Shown: positions 44,437 to 53,948, counted from the first letter of the stretch. The stretch: DNA of 62,986 bases from Bog-1181 sp964565765 (GCA_964565765.1 CAZMGF010000010.1:1-62986); one strand, 5' to 3'. The notes: generated by a model from the sequence alone, not told the origin. Numbers and translations are program-made.

Positions 44437-46998
44437 CTATACTTCGCTCCATTTGATATATCCCGGAAGAAATTTTACGTTCAGATCCGCTTTATAAGGC
44501 AGCAGCCTGACGGTAAAACTCACTGTGCCGGACGATCCCGGTTTGATTATAGCCTCAAACACAATGTTTTTGTCCCTGTTGCCGGTAAATTTCATTTTTA
44601 CTGTGGTGATGTTTTCCAGTTCTTTTTTTCCGCGCTGGAAACCATAGTAAATCTCGGCCAAAAGGTCTTCCTGGGCCATGCCGTCAGGGTCGATAACCGC
44701 CTGAACTTTTACCGAGTCGCCGACTTTTAAGTCGCTGAACTTGTCGGAGGTTACCTCCACAATGCGGACATTGGACCATTTTTTTGTAAGGTTATCCTTC
44801 CATTTTGCTATGGATTTTGCTTTTTCAAAATTACCCGCTGAAAGGTTGTAGAGCTGCCTTGCGCCGGGAAGGTAAAATTTTTCAGTGTATTCCATTACCA
44901 TCCTGTTTGTGTTAAATACCGGGCAGAGCGTCTGCATGGAGGTCTTCATTTTTTTTACCCAGTCGTGCGGGAGCCCGTCCTTGCCGCGTTTATAATAAAG
45001 GGGAACCATGTCATTCTCAAGTATGTCATAAAGCTGTCCGGATTCCACGGTGTCCCTGTATTCCTCGTCCTCATAATCCTCGCCGCGGCCTATGTTCCAG
45101 CCGTTGTCGTCGTCGGATTTTTCGGCCCACCAGCCGTCGATTATCGAGCAGTTAAGCCCGCCGTTGAAGTTTACCTTCATTCCGGAAGTGCCTGAGGCCT
45201 CAAGCGGCCTTATCGGGTTGTTGAGCCATACGTCCACGCCCTGAACGAGGTAATGGGCCGAGTTAAGGTCGTAATCCTCGACAAATACCACGTTGTTGCG
45301 GAAATCTTCGCTCTGCGCAATCGCGAAAACTTGCTTTATAAATTCCTTGCCCATATTGTCTTTCGGGTGGGCCTTGCCGGCGAAAATTATCTGTACCGGC
45401 ATTTCCTTGTTTGTGAGTATTTTTTTTATCCGTTCAAGATCCCTGAACACAAGTGTGCCGCGTTTGTATGTGGCAAAACGCCTGGCAAAACCTATGGTAA
45501 GTATCTCGGGGTTTAAAACTTCGTTGGCCTTGTCGATGTCTTCCTTTGACGCACCGCGGTCCTTGAGCTGTTTTTTCAGTTTCCTGCGGACAAAAGCCAC
45601 GAGCCTGTCCTTCCTGCGCTCATGCGTTCTCCATACCTCTGTATCGGGAATCTCGCCGATCCTCTGCCATATGGCGTGGTCATCCGGCGCGTCAACCCAG
45701 CGGGTTCCAAGATACCTGAAGAAAAGGTCGGCAATTTCCTTTGAAATCCATGAATTCATGTGGATGCCGTTTGTGATGTGGGTTATTGGCACCTCATCAA
45801 GGGGCACCCCTTTCCATATATCCTTCCACATATCGCGTGAAACATGGCCGTGAAGTTTTGAAACCCCGTTATTAAAATCTGAAAGTTTCAGGGCAAGCAC
45901 CGTCATGCAGAAAGTCTCGTTGTTGTCGTCCGGGTTTACGCGGCCGAACCTGAAAAAATCATTAAAGGATATTTTCAGGTTCTGTTCCACATATCCCTTG
46001 AAATATTTTTCCATCATATCGAAAGGGAAACGGTCGTTGCCGGCCGGGACGGGCGTATGGGTCGTAAACATGGATGAGCCGGCAACAGCTTCGCGGGCCT
46101 CTGCAAAACCCATGTTGTTCTTCGACATTATCATCCTTATGCGCTCAAGGGCAAGAAACGCCGAATGGCCCTCGTTCATGTGCGTCACTGTCGGGTTTAA
46201 TCCAAGCGCGGTCAGAGCGGTCATTCCACCGATGCCGAGCAGGTATTCCTGCTTGATCCTCATTTCAGAATCGCCGCCGTATAAAAGCGCGGTTATTTCG
46301 CGGTCAGCAGGGGAATTTTCCGGTATGTTGGTGTCCATAAGATAAAGCGAGATGCGGCCCACCTGCACGCGCCAGACCTGGAATTTAACGTCGGCATGCG
46401 GCATTTTTATTGAAAGAACGAGAGGCTGGCTGTTTTTATCCTTTAAAAGATTAATCGGGGCTATATGATAATCGTGGTTTACATAGCGTTCCTGCTGCCA
46501 GCCGTCGCCGGTCAGGTACTGGTGAAAATATCCCTGTCCGTAAAGGAGCCCTACCGCGATAAAAGGAAGGCCCAGGTCGGACGCTGATTTTAAATGATCC
46601 CCCGAGAGAACACCCAGGCCGCCTGAATATACCGGCAATGATTCGGCCAGGCCGTATTCGGCGGAAAAATATGCTATAAGAAAATCTTCGGGCAGTGTGT
46701 TTTTAAACTTGTCATACCACGACTGCCTGGTCATATATACTTCGCAGCGTTTAATGACCGAATCAATCCTGAAAAGAAAACCTTCATCCGCGGCTATCTG
46801 GTTGAGGCGTTCCTGGGAAACATTGTAAAGCAGTTTTACCGGATTGTGTGAAGTCTCCGACCATACGTCCGGATCAATATCCCTGAACAGGCCGAAGGCC
46901 TCGGCATCCCATGCCCACCAGATGTTATATGCCAGGCCAAGCAGCGGCTTAAGCTTTTCCGGCAAATTTGGAACAACGTTAAATTCTCTGAATTTCAT
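44437..46998 (-). CDS. glgP: Alpha-glucan (glycogen/maltodextrin) phosphorylase
   Basis: 853 residues from ATG 46998, chosen because AGGAGG sits six bases upstream; the frame runs open to 47049 without a ribosome site. N-terminal DUF3417 segment (LLGLAYNIWWAWDAEAFGLF), catalytic GT35 core with TPVPAGNDRFPFDMM, ITNGIHMNSW and the pyridoxal-phosphate site EASGTSGMKVNFNGGLN. It releases glucose-1-phosphate from storage glucan. A beta-rich C-terminal ~110 residues follows the phosphorylase domain. No glycogen synthase gene is nearby. Confidence 0.94.
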   Translation of the reverse strand: MKFREFNVVPNLPEKLKPLLGLAYNIWWAWDAEAFGLFRDIDPDVWSETSHNPVKLLYNVSQERLNQIAADEGFLFRIDSVIKRCEVYMTRQSWYDKFKNTLPEDFLIAYFSAEYGLAESLPVYSGGLGVLSGDHLKSASDLGLPFIAVGLLYGQGYFHQYLTGDGWQQERYVNHDYHIAPINLLKDKNSQPLVLSIKMPHADVKFQVWRVQVGRISLYLMDTNIPENSPADREITALLYGGDSEMRIKQEYLLGIGGMTALTALGLNPTVTHMNEGHSAFLALERIRMIMSKNNMGFAEAREAVAGSSMFTTHTPVPAGNDRFPFDMMEKYFKGYVEQNLKISFNDFFRFGRVNPDDNNETFCMTVLALKLSDFNNGVSKLHGHVSRDMWKDIWKGVPLDEVPITHITNGIHMNSWISKEIADLFFRYLGTRWVDAPDDHAIWQRIGEIPDTEVWRTHERRKDRLVAFVRRKLKKQLKDRGASKEDIDKANEVLNPEILTIGFARRFATYKRGTLVFRDLERIKKILTNKEMPVQIIFAGKAHPKDNMGKEFIKQVFAIAQSEDFRNNVVFVEDYDLNSAHYLVQGVDVWLNNPIRPLEASGTSGMKVNFNGGLNCSIIDGWWAEKSDDDNGWNIGRGEDYEDEEYRDTVESGQLYDILENDMVPLYYKRGKDGLPHDWVKKMKTSMQTLCPVFNTNRMVMEYTEKFYLPGARQLYNLSAGNFEKAKSIAKWKDNLTKKWSNVRIVEVTSDKFSDLKVGDSVKVQAVIDPDGMAQEDLLAEIYYGFQRGKKELENITTVKMKFTGNRDKNIVFEAIIKPGSSGTVSFTVRLLPYKADLNVKFLPGYIKWSEV

Positions 46999-47213
46999 TA
47001 AAATCCTCCTGTTAATTGAAATATCTTCCTTTATTAATATGCGACCCATATTTTATCATAAAGCCATTGGCTGTGAAAGGAGTTTTTACCCTTTTGTGCC
47101 GTAATACGGAACAAAAACAGAGGTATTTTACAGTGAAAAACAACAGATTAAAATTGAAAAGAGCGGGTTTTTGTATATAATGAATGAACATCCGTTTTTT
47201 TTATAATAAAATT

Positions 47214-47248
47214 GGAACTTTTTTTGCCCGGTTTATGACAAAGTATAT
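47214..47248 (+). promoter_or_regulatory. ECF-type promoter of the sigma/anti-sigma operon
   Basis: GGAACTT (47214-47220), 15 bases, then TGACAAAGTATAT (47236-47248). The -35 is the typical GGAAC of ECF sigma factors, and an identical arrangement lies at 49930-49964. It implies autoregulation of the sigma gene that starts at 47261. Confidence 0.7.
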
Positions 47249-47260
47249 AGAGGGAGCTTA

Positions 47261-47848
47261 ATGCAGGAAATTGATATTGAGACCGTAAAGAAGGCTCAGA
47301 GAGGCGACAGGGCGGCCTTCGACAGGATAATAAAGGTTTACAGACAGACGATAACCGATCTTTGCAGGCGGTATATGCGCAACTCCGAAGAGGCCCTTGA
47401 CATGGCCCAGGATGTTTTCTGCGCGGCTTACACATCAATGGGGAAATTCGAGCATAAATCAAAGTTTTCCACCTGGCTCTACAGGGTGGCAGTAAACCTG
47501 TGCATCAACAGGCTGGACATGTTAAAACGCAGGAAATATTATGACACGGGCTCGATTGCGGCGGTCGGCGACGGCGGCGAGGAATATGAAATACAGATAA
47601 GGGACAAAGCCAGGGGCGCCGACGAGGAGCTTGAATCAGCAGATACCAGGCGGATGATAATGGGCGCACTTGAGGAGTTTGACGCTGAATCAAAGAATGT
47701 TGTGATATTGCGTGACATGCAGGGGCTGGAATATGAGGAAATAAGCTCCCTGCTGGGATTGCCGCTGGGAAGCGTAAAATCAAAGCTTAACAGGGCAAGG
47801 GAAAAATTAAAGGAAATAATAATCAAAAGGAGCGGTGAAAAAAGATGA
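47261..47848 (+). CDS. ECF-family RNA polymerase sigma factor
   Basis: 195 residues. Region 2 (residues ~25-95) has RRYMRNSEEALDMAQDVFCA and KFSTWLYRVAVNLCINRL. A charged linker follows, and region 4 (~130-185) has the helix-turn-helix LEYEEISSLLGLPLGSVKSK plus LNRAREKLKEII. It directs polymerase to GGAACTT-type promoters, probably its own and that of the 50004 gene. Overlaps the anti-sigma gene by 4 bp (ATGA), the usual coupling of such pairs. Confidence 0.92.
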   Translation: MQEIDIETVKKAQRGDRAAFDRIIKVYRQTITDLCRRYMRNSEEALDMAQDVFCAAYTSMGKFEHKSKFSTWLYRVAVNLCINRLDMLKRRKYYDTGSIAAVGDGGEEYEIQIRDKARGADEELESADTRRMIMGALEEFDAESKNVVILRDMQGLEYEEISSLLGLPLGSVKSKLNRAREKLKEIIIKRSGEKR

Positions 47849-48861
47849 ACTGCCGCGAATTTAAGGAATACACAGACGGAATAATAGAGGGAACAATAAA
47901 ATCCGGCGGAGAAATGGAAGCGCACGCAAAAGAATGCGCCTCCTGCGGGGAAGAACTTAGGGCCGCCATTGCCCTTAAAGACGCGCTGTCAAACGCTCAA
48001 AAGACCCGCATACCCGCTGATTTCAATTCAAAAGTGTGGAAGAAAATAGGCATGCCGTCTCCGTCACTGGCGGACAGGATTTTTGGCGCCAGGCCGGACA
48101 TTAATTTTGCGTTTAAAGGCGCAGCAGCGGCTGCCGCGCTGATATTCATAATATTTATGGCGCGCGGGACCTTTGTGAAAAACGAGGTTGCGGCATCTTT
48201 AAAACCGGCGTTAAAACAGGATGTAAAAACAGCATGCGGCAAAAAAGCTGTAAACAGGACGGCTTCAAATCCAGCGCAAAAAAAATGCGCCGTGGCCGCT
48301 GCTGTTGAAAAGGTAAAATCTGATGCTGATAAAAACGCCGTTCCAGACCGGAAACAACTGGCTGTAGTGGAGGCAAACCAGCAGGAAAAACAGGATAACG
48401 GGCCGGGAAAAGGCGAAGCAAGGCCGGACAGCCATATGACCATTGCTTTTGGAAACACGCAGAAGACAGGCGGATTGGCAGATGGCGCCGCAAAAGCGGA
48501 TACTTCATCAATGTCGTCAGCGGCATTTTCTCCAAAAGAAACCCCGACAGCTGTTGATATAAAACCGGCCGGTTCAGGAGATCCGGTCGAAATAATGTCC
48601 AATGTATTTAATCCTTTACACGGCGGTTCAATGAAGGTAAAATATGCCGTAAATAACGGATGCGATGTAAGGCTCATTGTATATTCCAGGAGCGGAGAGA
48701 TTGTAAGGACATTATTAAGCGGCTTTGTCCAGCCGGGAAATTACGAAGAGGACTGGAACGGCACGGACGATAACGGCGCTGTTGTCGGCGCCGGAATATA
48801 TTTTGTATACATCAAGACCGACCTTGTTGAGAAAAAAATAAAGGCGGCTGTTATTAAATAA
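47845..48861 (+). CDS. Anti-sigma factor with an external FlgD-like domain
   Basis: 338 residues. The cytosolic N-terminus carries the zinc motif His27-x3-Cys31-x2-Cys34 (HAKECASC) of ZAS-type anti-sigma factors. One TM helix lies near 88-106 (GAAAAAALIFIIFMARG), then an Ala/Lys-rich stalk (~110-245). The final ~90 residues form a FlgD-Ig-like domain: SNVFNPLHGG, VRLIVYSRSGEIVRTL, EDWNGTDDNGAVVGAGIYF, and a VEKKIKAAVIK end. That outer domain closely mirrors the C-terminus of the 50004 protein. Overlap with the sigma gene makes it the likely partner. Confidence 0.85.
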   Translation: MNCREFKEYTDGIIEGTIKSGGEMEAHAKECASCGEELRAAIALKDALSNAQKTRIPADFNSKVWKKIGMPSPSLADRIFGARPDINFAFKGAAAAAALIFIIFMARGTFVKNEVAASLKPALKQDVKTACGKKAVNRTASNPAQKKCAVAAAVEKVKSDADKNAVPDRKQLAVVEANQQEKQDNGPGKGEARPDSHMTIAFGNTQKTGGLADGAAKADTSSMSSAAFSPKETPTAVDIKPAGSGDPVEIMSNVFNPLHGGSMKVKYAVNNGCDVRLIVYSRSGEIVRTLLSGFVQPGNYEEDWNGTDDNGAVVGAGIYFVYIKTDLVEKKIKAAVIK

Positions 48862-48871
48862 GAGGCCGCCT
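48842..48871 (+). terminator. Possible terminator overlapping the anti-sigma stop codon
   Basis: AGGCGGC (48842-48848) pairs with GCCGCCT (48865-48871) around a loop that contains the TAA stop. Only a short T run follows, so it may be weak. Confidence 0.4.
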
Positions 48872-48964
48872 GCTTTAAGCCATTCATAATCATGAAACAA
48901 GACGCCGGAAATAATTGCCGGGGTATAATATTAAAGGGGAACGCATTTTGCAAGGCGAGGGATT

Positions 48965-49927
48965 ATGCGAAAAATAGGGAAAACCACAGTTGTTTGTTTA
49001 ATAATGGTATCATTGCCATTTTTTCTTTTTGCGGCAGGGGAAACAGGAGCTGATTTTTTAAGGGTTGAGCCGCCTGCCGAGACAGCGGCAATGTCAAACG
49101 TATTTGCCGGAATAGCCGACAACCTCAATACAATTGTATTCAATCCGGCGGGCCTTATCAACCTCAACTGCGTACAGGTTTCATTCACCCATTTCACCTC
49201 CTTTGTCGACACAAACTGCGAGTATCTTGCCGGAGCCGTGCCCCTTGAATCAAAAAAATACGGCGTACTCGGAGCCGCTTTTTACGTGGATTACACATTT
49301 GACTTTCCTTATTATAATGATTACGGCGACCAGGTGGGCAATGTTGACAACTACGACGCTGTTATGATAGTTTCATACGCGTATCAGGTTTATGACTGGC
49401 TTGCCGCTGGCATTAACCTAAAATACTTCGACTCAAAGCTTTACCTTTATTCAAAGGACGGCTTTGCCGGCGACCTGGGTGTGCTTGTGAAAATAAACGC
49501 GAACCCGGACACATTTGCGGGCATTACCATTCAAAATATAGGGAGCCAGTCGGCCTATATAACCGTGGTTGACCCGCTTCCCGCGAATATAAAGGCGGGA
49601 ATGGGGATAAAATTTCCGCTTGGCGACCAGGTCAAGGTTACGGCAGGCATGGATGTTAACAGGCTCATATCAAAGGATGAACTGCTGACGCTTGATATAG
49701 GCACTGACGTCAAGTTTATGGATGTTTTGTCCTTAAGGGCCGGATACGGTTTCCGCTATGATTCCCAGACAATTTCTTTTGGAGTCGGGCTGACAATGGA
49801 TAATATCAGGTTTTCATATTCCTACCAGCCCTTTGACACCCTGGGCCAGACCAACAGGATATCAGTGGATGTTGATCTCTTTAATGACACTAAAACGAAA
49901 CCAAAAGATGACAAAACTGATAAATAG
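48965..49927 (+). CDS. PorV/PorQ-like outer-membrane protein
   Basis: 320 residues: signal peptide (MVSLPFFLFA), then GADFLRVEPPAETAAMSNVF and NTIVFNPAGLINLN, the N-terminal hallmark of the PorV/UPF0164 family, followed by about 14 predicted beta strands and a strand-rich end. In Bacteroidota PorV helps deliver proteins with C-terminal secretion domains. Here it lies between the anti-sigma gene and a giant protein with such a domain, which suggests a related job. AAGGCGAGG precedes the ATG; TATAAT occurs near 48936. Confidence 0.82.
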   Translation: MRKIGKTTVVCLIMVSLPFFLFAAGETGADFLRVEPPAETAAMSNVFAGIADNLNTIVFNPAGLINLNCVQVSFTHFTSFVDTNCEYLAGAVPLESKKYGVLGAAFYVDYTFDFPYYNDYGDQVGNVDNYDAVMIVSYAYQVYDWLAAGINLKYFDSKLYLYSKDGFAGDLGVLVKINANPDTFAGITIQNIGSQSAYITVVDPLPANIKAGMGIKFPLGDQVKVTAGMDVNRLISKDELLTLDIGTDVKFMDVLSLRAGYGFRYDSQTISFGVGLTMDNIRFSYSYQPFDTLGQTNRISVDVDLFNDTKTKPKDDKTDK

Positions 49928-49929
49928 CT

Positions 49930-49964
49930 GGAACTTTTTTCAATGATTTTCTGTCATAGTATAT
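49930..49964 (+). promoter_or_regulatory. ECF-type promoter of the triple-propeller gene
   Basis: GGAACTT (49930-49936), 15 bases, then TGTCATAGTATAT (49952-49964). This is the same layout as the sigma-operon promoter at 47214 and differs at only two positions within the 13-base -10 element. It lies 39 bases before the ATG at 50004. Confidence 0.7.
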
Positions 49965-50003
49965 GAAAGATTAAAAACATTATTATAATTGGTGGGGGTT
50001 TAA

Positions 50004-53000
50004 ATGAAAAAAGATAAAAAATTTTCAGTGGTTACGGCTTCTCTCGTTCTAATCTCCGTGTTGTTCTTATTTGCGGTTTCTTCAATAATGGCTGCCACGC
50101 CCACATTCACCCCGACAGCGTCTTTTACGGTGACTGTGGCGCCATGCAGCGGCATAGAAGGGCAGAACTGGTATATGGGAACGACAAACGCCGCTTTCCC
50201 GGCGCGGTACGTGCACGGGACCGTGGCGTATGATAACGGAACAGGAAGCAAGCTCTGGGTATTCGGCGGCGGCAACGCGAATTATCCGCACTTCAGCGAT
50301 GTCTGGTATTCTTCCGACGGCGCCGACTGGAGCGAGGCCACTTCAACGGCTGCCTTCGGGCAGAGGGGAAGCTTTTCCACTTTTATTCACAACGGAGCAG
50401 TATGGGTCACTGCCGGGGATATTGGCGGAGTGGCTTTGAATGATGTATGGTCCACAACTGATATGATAAACTGGACTTCTGTAACTACAACAGCGGTTTT
50501 CTCTCCAAGGGTATTCGCAACCTCTATTTTATTCGACGCGGGAAGCGGCGAAAAGATGTGGATAATAGCTGGATCACCGGATTGCACCAATAATTACGGG
50601 CTCAATGATGTATGGAGCTCTGCGGACGGGATAACATGGACACAGGCCACAGCTTCGGCTGCTTTTTCGCCAAGGCATGCCGCAGGCGGGACAGTATATA
50701 ACGGAAAAATGTGGATAAGCGGAGGCATGGACCCGACGCAGGCGTGTTTAAATGATGTATGGTCATCGAGCGACGGCGTCAACTGGACGCAGGTTACAGC
50801 GCACGCGGCATTTCCGGCAAGGCACGAACACACAATGATAGTGTACGACAATAAGATGTGGGTGATAGGAGGGACCATAGCAGGGCAGGCGGTTTTATTT
50901 ACCGACGCGTGGTGGTCGACTGACGGGATAACATGGACAGCCGCGACACTTACAACACCGATGGTAGATTCAGCAGCCGGCGCTGCAATATTTAATTCGC
51001 AGTTATGGATAACCGGCGGATCAATCCAGAACGACGCATGGTTCACGTGCGGGAACCAGCCGCCCACACCGACATTGACATATACTTTAACTTCAACACC
51101 TTCTTTTATTCCTACAATGACATTTACACCGACAATTTATATATCTCCCATACCAAGCCCGACAAACACTCCGACCGGCACTTCTACTCCTGTTAATACC
51201 GCGACATCGGGTATTACCCCGTGCTATCTTGGGCAGTGGGGCGGTTATGGAACAGGGAACGGGCAGTTCAATAATTCCAACTGGGTCGCGCTGGACAGCA
51301 GCGGAAATGTTTATACAACGGAATGGACCGGCGAAAGGATTCAAAAATTCACAAATTCGGGAACATATACAGCACAGTGGGGCGGCTCCGGAAACGGCCC
51401 CGGAGAATTTTACAATCCATTTTCTCTGGCTGTTGATAACAGCGGAAATGTTTTTGTTGTTGATACCAACAATGCCCGTGTCCAGGAGTTTACAAGTGCC
51501 GGAGTTTTTGAAAGGCAGTGGGGCAGCGCGGGAAGCGGCAACGGGCAGTTTAACTCTCCCGCCGGAATAGCAATTGATTCAAGCGGTAATGTTTATATTT
51601 CGGACCAGGCAAACGAGAGAATTCAGGTATTCAGCAACACTGGTGTGTATGAAAGCCAGTGGGGTTCATCCGGCTCCGGCAACGGGCAATTTAATTCTCC
51701 GGCAGGGATGGCAATTGATAGCGCCGGGGATATATATGTGGCGGATTTTCTAAATGGCCGGGTTCAGGAATTCAACAGCGCGGGCATCTATGTCAGGCAG
51801 TGGGGGTCCATCGGAAGCGGAAACGGGCAGTTTAATCATCCATATGGCCTGGCGCTGGACAGCGCCGGAAATGTATATGTGGCCGACGGCGTCAACAACA
51901 GAATCCAGGAATTTACAGGCAACGGTGTTTATTTAACGCAGTGGGGAGTGTCAGGCAGCGGCAACGGCCAGTTCAATATTCCGGCCGGAATAGCCATAGA
52001 CAGCAGCGGAAATATCTTTGTGGCCGACTCACAAAATAACAGGATCCAGAAGTTTGGAGCGTGCACAAGTCCGACATTTTCAGCCACACCTGCCGCTTCA
52101 TTCACACAGACATCAACAATGACATTTACATTTACCAGGACAATTACTCCGACTTTTACAGGTACTTTTACAGTGACCGGCACACCGACGCCGTCATTCA
52201 CGGGAACAATTTTTGCGGGAAGCGCCACAAACACTCCGACTATTACTTCTACTTCAGTTTTTACCGCAACAGCAGGCATTACCCCGTGCTACTTGGGGCA
52301 GTGGGGCAGTCTTGGAACAGGCAATGGATTATTCAACGATCCTACAGGGTTGGCCGAAGACAGCGATGGGAATATTTATGTTGCAGACTGGAACAATAAC
52401 AGGATACAGAAATTCAGCGCAACAGAAGCTTATATTACCCAGTGGGGAAGTTCGGCCCCGGCTTCCGGCAATGGTAACGGGCAATTTTACAATCCTTTTG
52501 GCATTGCCGTTGACAGCAGTGGAAATGTTTTCGTTGCAGATACAAATAACAACAGAGTGCAAAAGTTCAGCAGCACCGGGGGATATATAACCCAATGGGG
52601 AAGCCTTGGAACCGGAAATGGAAATTTTAACGGACCATCGGGTATTGCAGCTGACAACAGTGGAAATGTATATGTTACGGATCAACTTAATAACCGTGTT
52701 GAAAAATTTAGCAATTCCGGAGTTTACATAACGCAATGGGGAGGTACGGGCAATGGTAACGGGCAGTTTAACTCTCCTATAGGCATTGTCGCCGACAGTT
52801 CCGGGGATATATATGTTGTTGAATGGAACAATAACAGGGTGCAGGAATTTACAAATACAGGGACATATATAACACAATGGGGAACAACTGGCGCAGGCGC
52901 AGGTCAGTTTAACAACCCGCTGTTTATCGCTTTAGGCGCCGGCAACACTATCTACATAACTGACCTGGGAAATAACAGGATAGAAGAATTCAGCTCTTCC

Positions 53001-53948
53001 GGAACATACATTACACAATGGGGCGTCAGCGGGAGCGGCAACGGTCAATTTAGCAGGCCCGAGGGAATCTCAATAGACGGAAGCGGGAATATTTTTGTTG
53101 TGGATAGTTTAAATAATAACAGGGTGGAAAAATTCGGCTCTTGTACCATCCCTACACCTACATTATCATTAACCTTTTCAACTACAACGACACTTACAGT
53201 GACCGGCACACCGACGCCATCGTTTACCGGAACATTTACGCAAGAAAGCGCGACAATTACGCCGACATTTACACCCACTGCGACCATTACACTGACATTA
53301 ACAACTAATATGACGGCGCTTCCTACATGCAATATGACAGTGACGCCTGTATTCAGCGTAAATGCCACATACAACAACGCCCACGGGTCGAACAATACGG
53401 TGGTAATCGACGTGACGAGCAATTCTGATTTCACTGTGCCGCCGATGGTGGTTGTACATCCTTATGGAGAGAACGCGTCAAAACCCGCGCTTACGCTTAA
53501 TACGGTAAAATTTTCCGGGCCGCCTGTCTTTTACAGGGTCACCATGCCGCAACAGGAAGGGTACGGAGACATCCAGTCAATAGTGGTGACGGGAACTGAT
53601 GCCTGCGGAAGATACGGGGTAAGCAACGGATCATATACAAAATCATCGCTTACAGGGGACCGCAACTGCTGGCCATACCACAATGTACTTAATCCCGACA
53701 AACATGAAAGGTGCAGGATTGTATACAATGTTTACGGGCCGGATACGGTGCACATAAAGGTATACAGCAGGTCCGGCAGCCTGGTGCAGAACATAGGCAC
53801 ATGTTCTGAGGATGGATCAAAAAAGCAGGATGAAACATCGTGGTGCGGAGTAAACGACGCCAACAAGCCGGTGGACAGCGGAATATATTATGTGACAATA
53901 GAGACATCTTATTATGTTGAAAAAGTAAAGGTGGCCATTGTAAGATAA
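50004..53948 (+). CDS. Giant secreted protein: kelch propeller, two NHL propellers, FlgD-like C-terminus
   Basis: 1314 residues. It has a signal peptide (LVLISVLFLFAVSSIMA) and a kelch-type propeller of six blades (~50-345, each with a DVWSSSDGVNW-like strand). A Thr/Pro linker leads to a six-blade NHL propeller (~404-684). After a second linker comes another six-blade NHL propeller (~758-1048), then a third linker and a C-terminal region (~1110-1314) ending in a FlgD-like domain (HIKVYSRSGSLVQNI, GVNDANKPVDSGIYYVTIET, VEKVKVAIVR). Each NHL propeller opens with ITPCYLGQWG and closes with FG(A/S)CT, so a disulfide may clamp the ring. It is probably surface-exposed and binds proteins or glycans. 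Its promoter is ECF-type. Confidence 0.82.
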   Translation: MKKDKKFSVVTASLVLISVLFLFAVSSIMAATPTFTPTASFTVTVAPCSGIEGQNWYMGTTNAAFPARYVHGTVAYDNGTGSKLWVFGGGNANYPHFSDVWYSSDGADWSEATSTAAFGQRGSFSTFIHNGAVWVTAGDIGGVALNDVWSTTDMINWTSVTTTAVFSPRVFATSILFDAGSGEKMWIIAGSPDCTNNYGLNDVWSSADGITWTQATASAAFSPRHAAGGTVYNGKMWISGGMDPTQACLNDVWSSSDGVNWTQVTAHAAFPARHEHTMIVYDNKMWVIGGTIAGQAVLFTDAWWSTDGITWTAATLTTPMVDSAAGAAIFNSQLWITGGSIQNDAWFTCGNQPPTPTLTYTLTSTPSFIPTMTFTPTIYISPIPSPTNTPTGTSTPVNTATSGITPCYLGQWGGYGTGNGQFNNSNWVALDSSGNVYTTEWTGERIQKFTNSGTYTAQWGGSGNGPGEFYNPFSLAVDNSGNVFVVDTNNARVQEFTSAGVFERQWGSAGSGNGQFNSPAGIAIDSSGNVYISDQANERIQVFSNTGVYESQWGSSGSGNGQFNSPAGMAIDSAGDIYVADFLNGRVQEFNSAGIYVRQWGSIGSGNGQFNHPYGLALDSAGNVYVADGVNNRIQEFTGNGVYLTQWGVSGSGNGQFNIPAGIAIDSSGNIFVADSQNNRIQKFGACTSPTFSATPAASFTQTSTMTFTFTRTITPTFTGTFTVTGTPTPSFTGTIFAGSATNTPTITSTSVFTATAGITPCYLGQWGSLGTGNGLFNDPTGLAEDSDGNIYVADWNNNRIQKFSATEAYITQWGSSAPASGNGNGQFYNPFGIAVDSSGNVFVADTNNNRVQKFSSTGGYITQWGSLGTGNGNFNGPSGIAADNSGNVYVTDQLNNRVEKFSNSGVYITQWGGTGNGNGQFNSPIGIVADSSGDIYVVEWNNNRVQEFTNTGTYITQWGTTGAGAGQFNNPLFIALGAGNTIYITDLGNNRIEEFSSSGTYITQWGVSGSGNGQFSRPEGISIDGSGNIFVVDSLNNNRVEKFGSCTIPTPTLSLTFSTTTTLTVTGTPTPSFTGTFTQESATITPTFTPTATITLTLTTNMTALPTCNMTVTPVFSVNATYNNAHGSNNTVVIDVTSNSDFTVPPMVVVHPYGENASKPALTLNTVKFSGPPVFYRVTMPQQEGYGDIQSIVVTGTDACGRYGVSNGSYTKSSLTGDRNCWPYHNVLNPDKHERCRIVYNVYGPDTVHIKVYSRSGSLVQNIGTCSEDGSKKQDETSWCGVNDANKPVDSGIYYVTIETSYYVEKVKVAIVR
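51213..53146 (+). repeat. Tandem NHL-coding repeats in two six-unit blocks
   Basis: Units of about 144 bases containing CAGTGGGG and GGNAACGGNCAGTTTAA recur six times in 51213-52060 and six times in 52275-53146. The two blocks look like an internal duplication of a whole propeller followed by divergence. Confidence 0.75.

Noticed and set aside
46999..47049. Longer start for the alpha-glucan phosphorylase
   Set aside because: The AGGAGG site positions translation at ATG 46998, which also matches the family N-terminus (MKFREFNVVPNLPEKL).
47997..48677. 226-codon minus-strand ORF opposite the anti-sigma gene
   Set aside because: The plus-strand frame has the zinc motif, TM segment and a homologous C-terminal domain; the minus frame is a compositional shadow.
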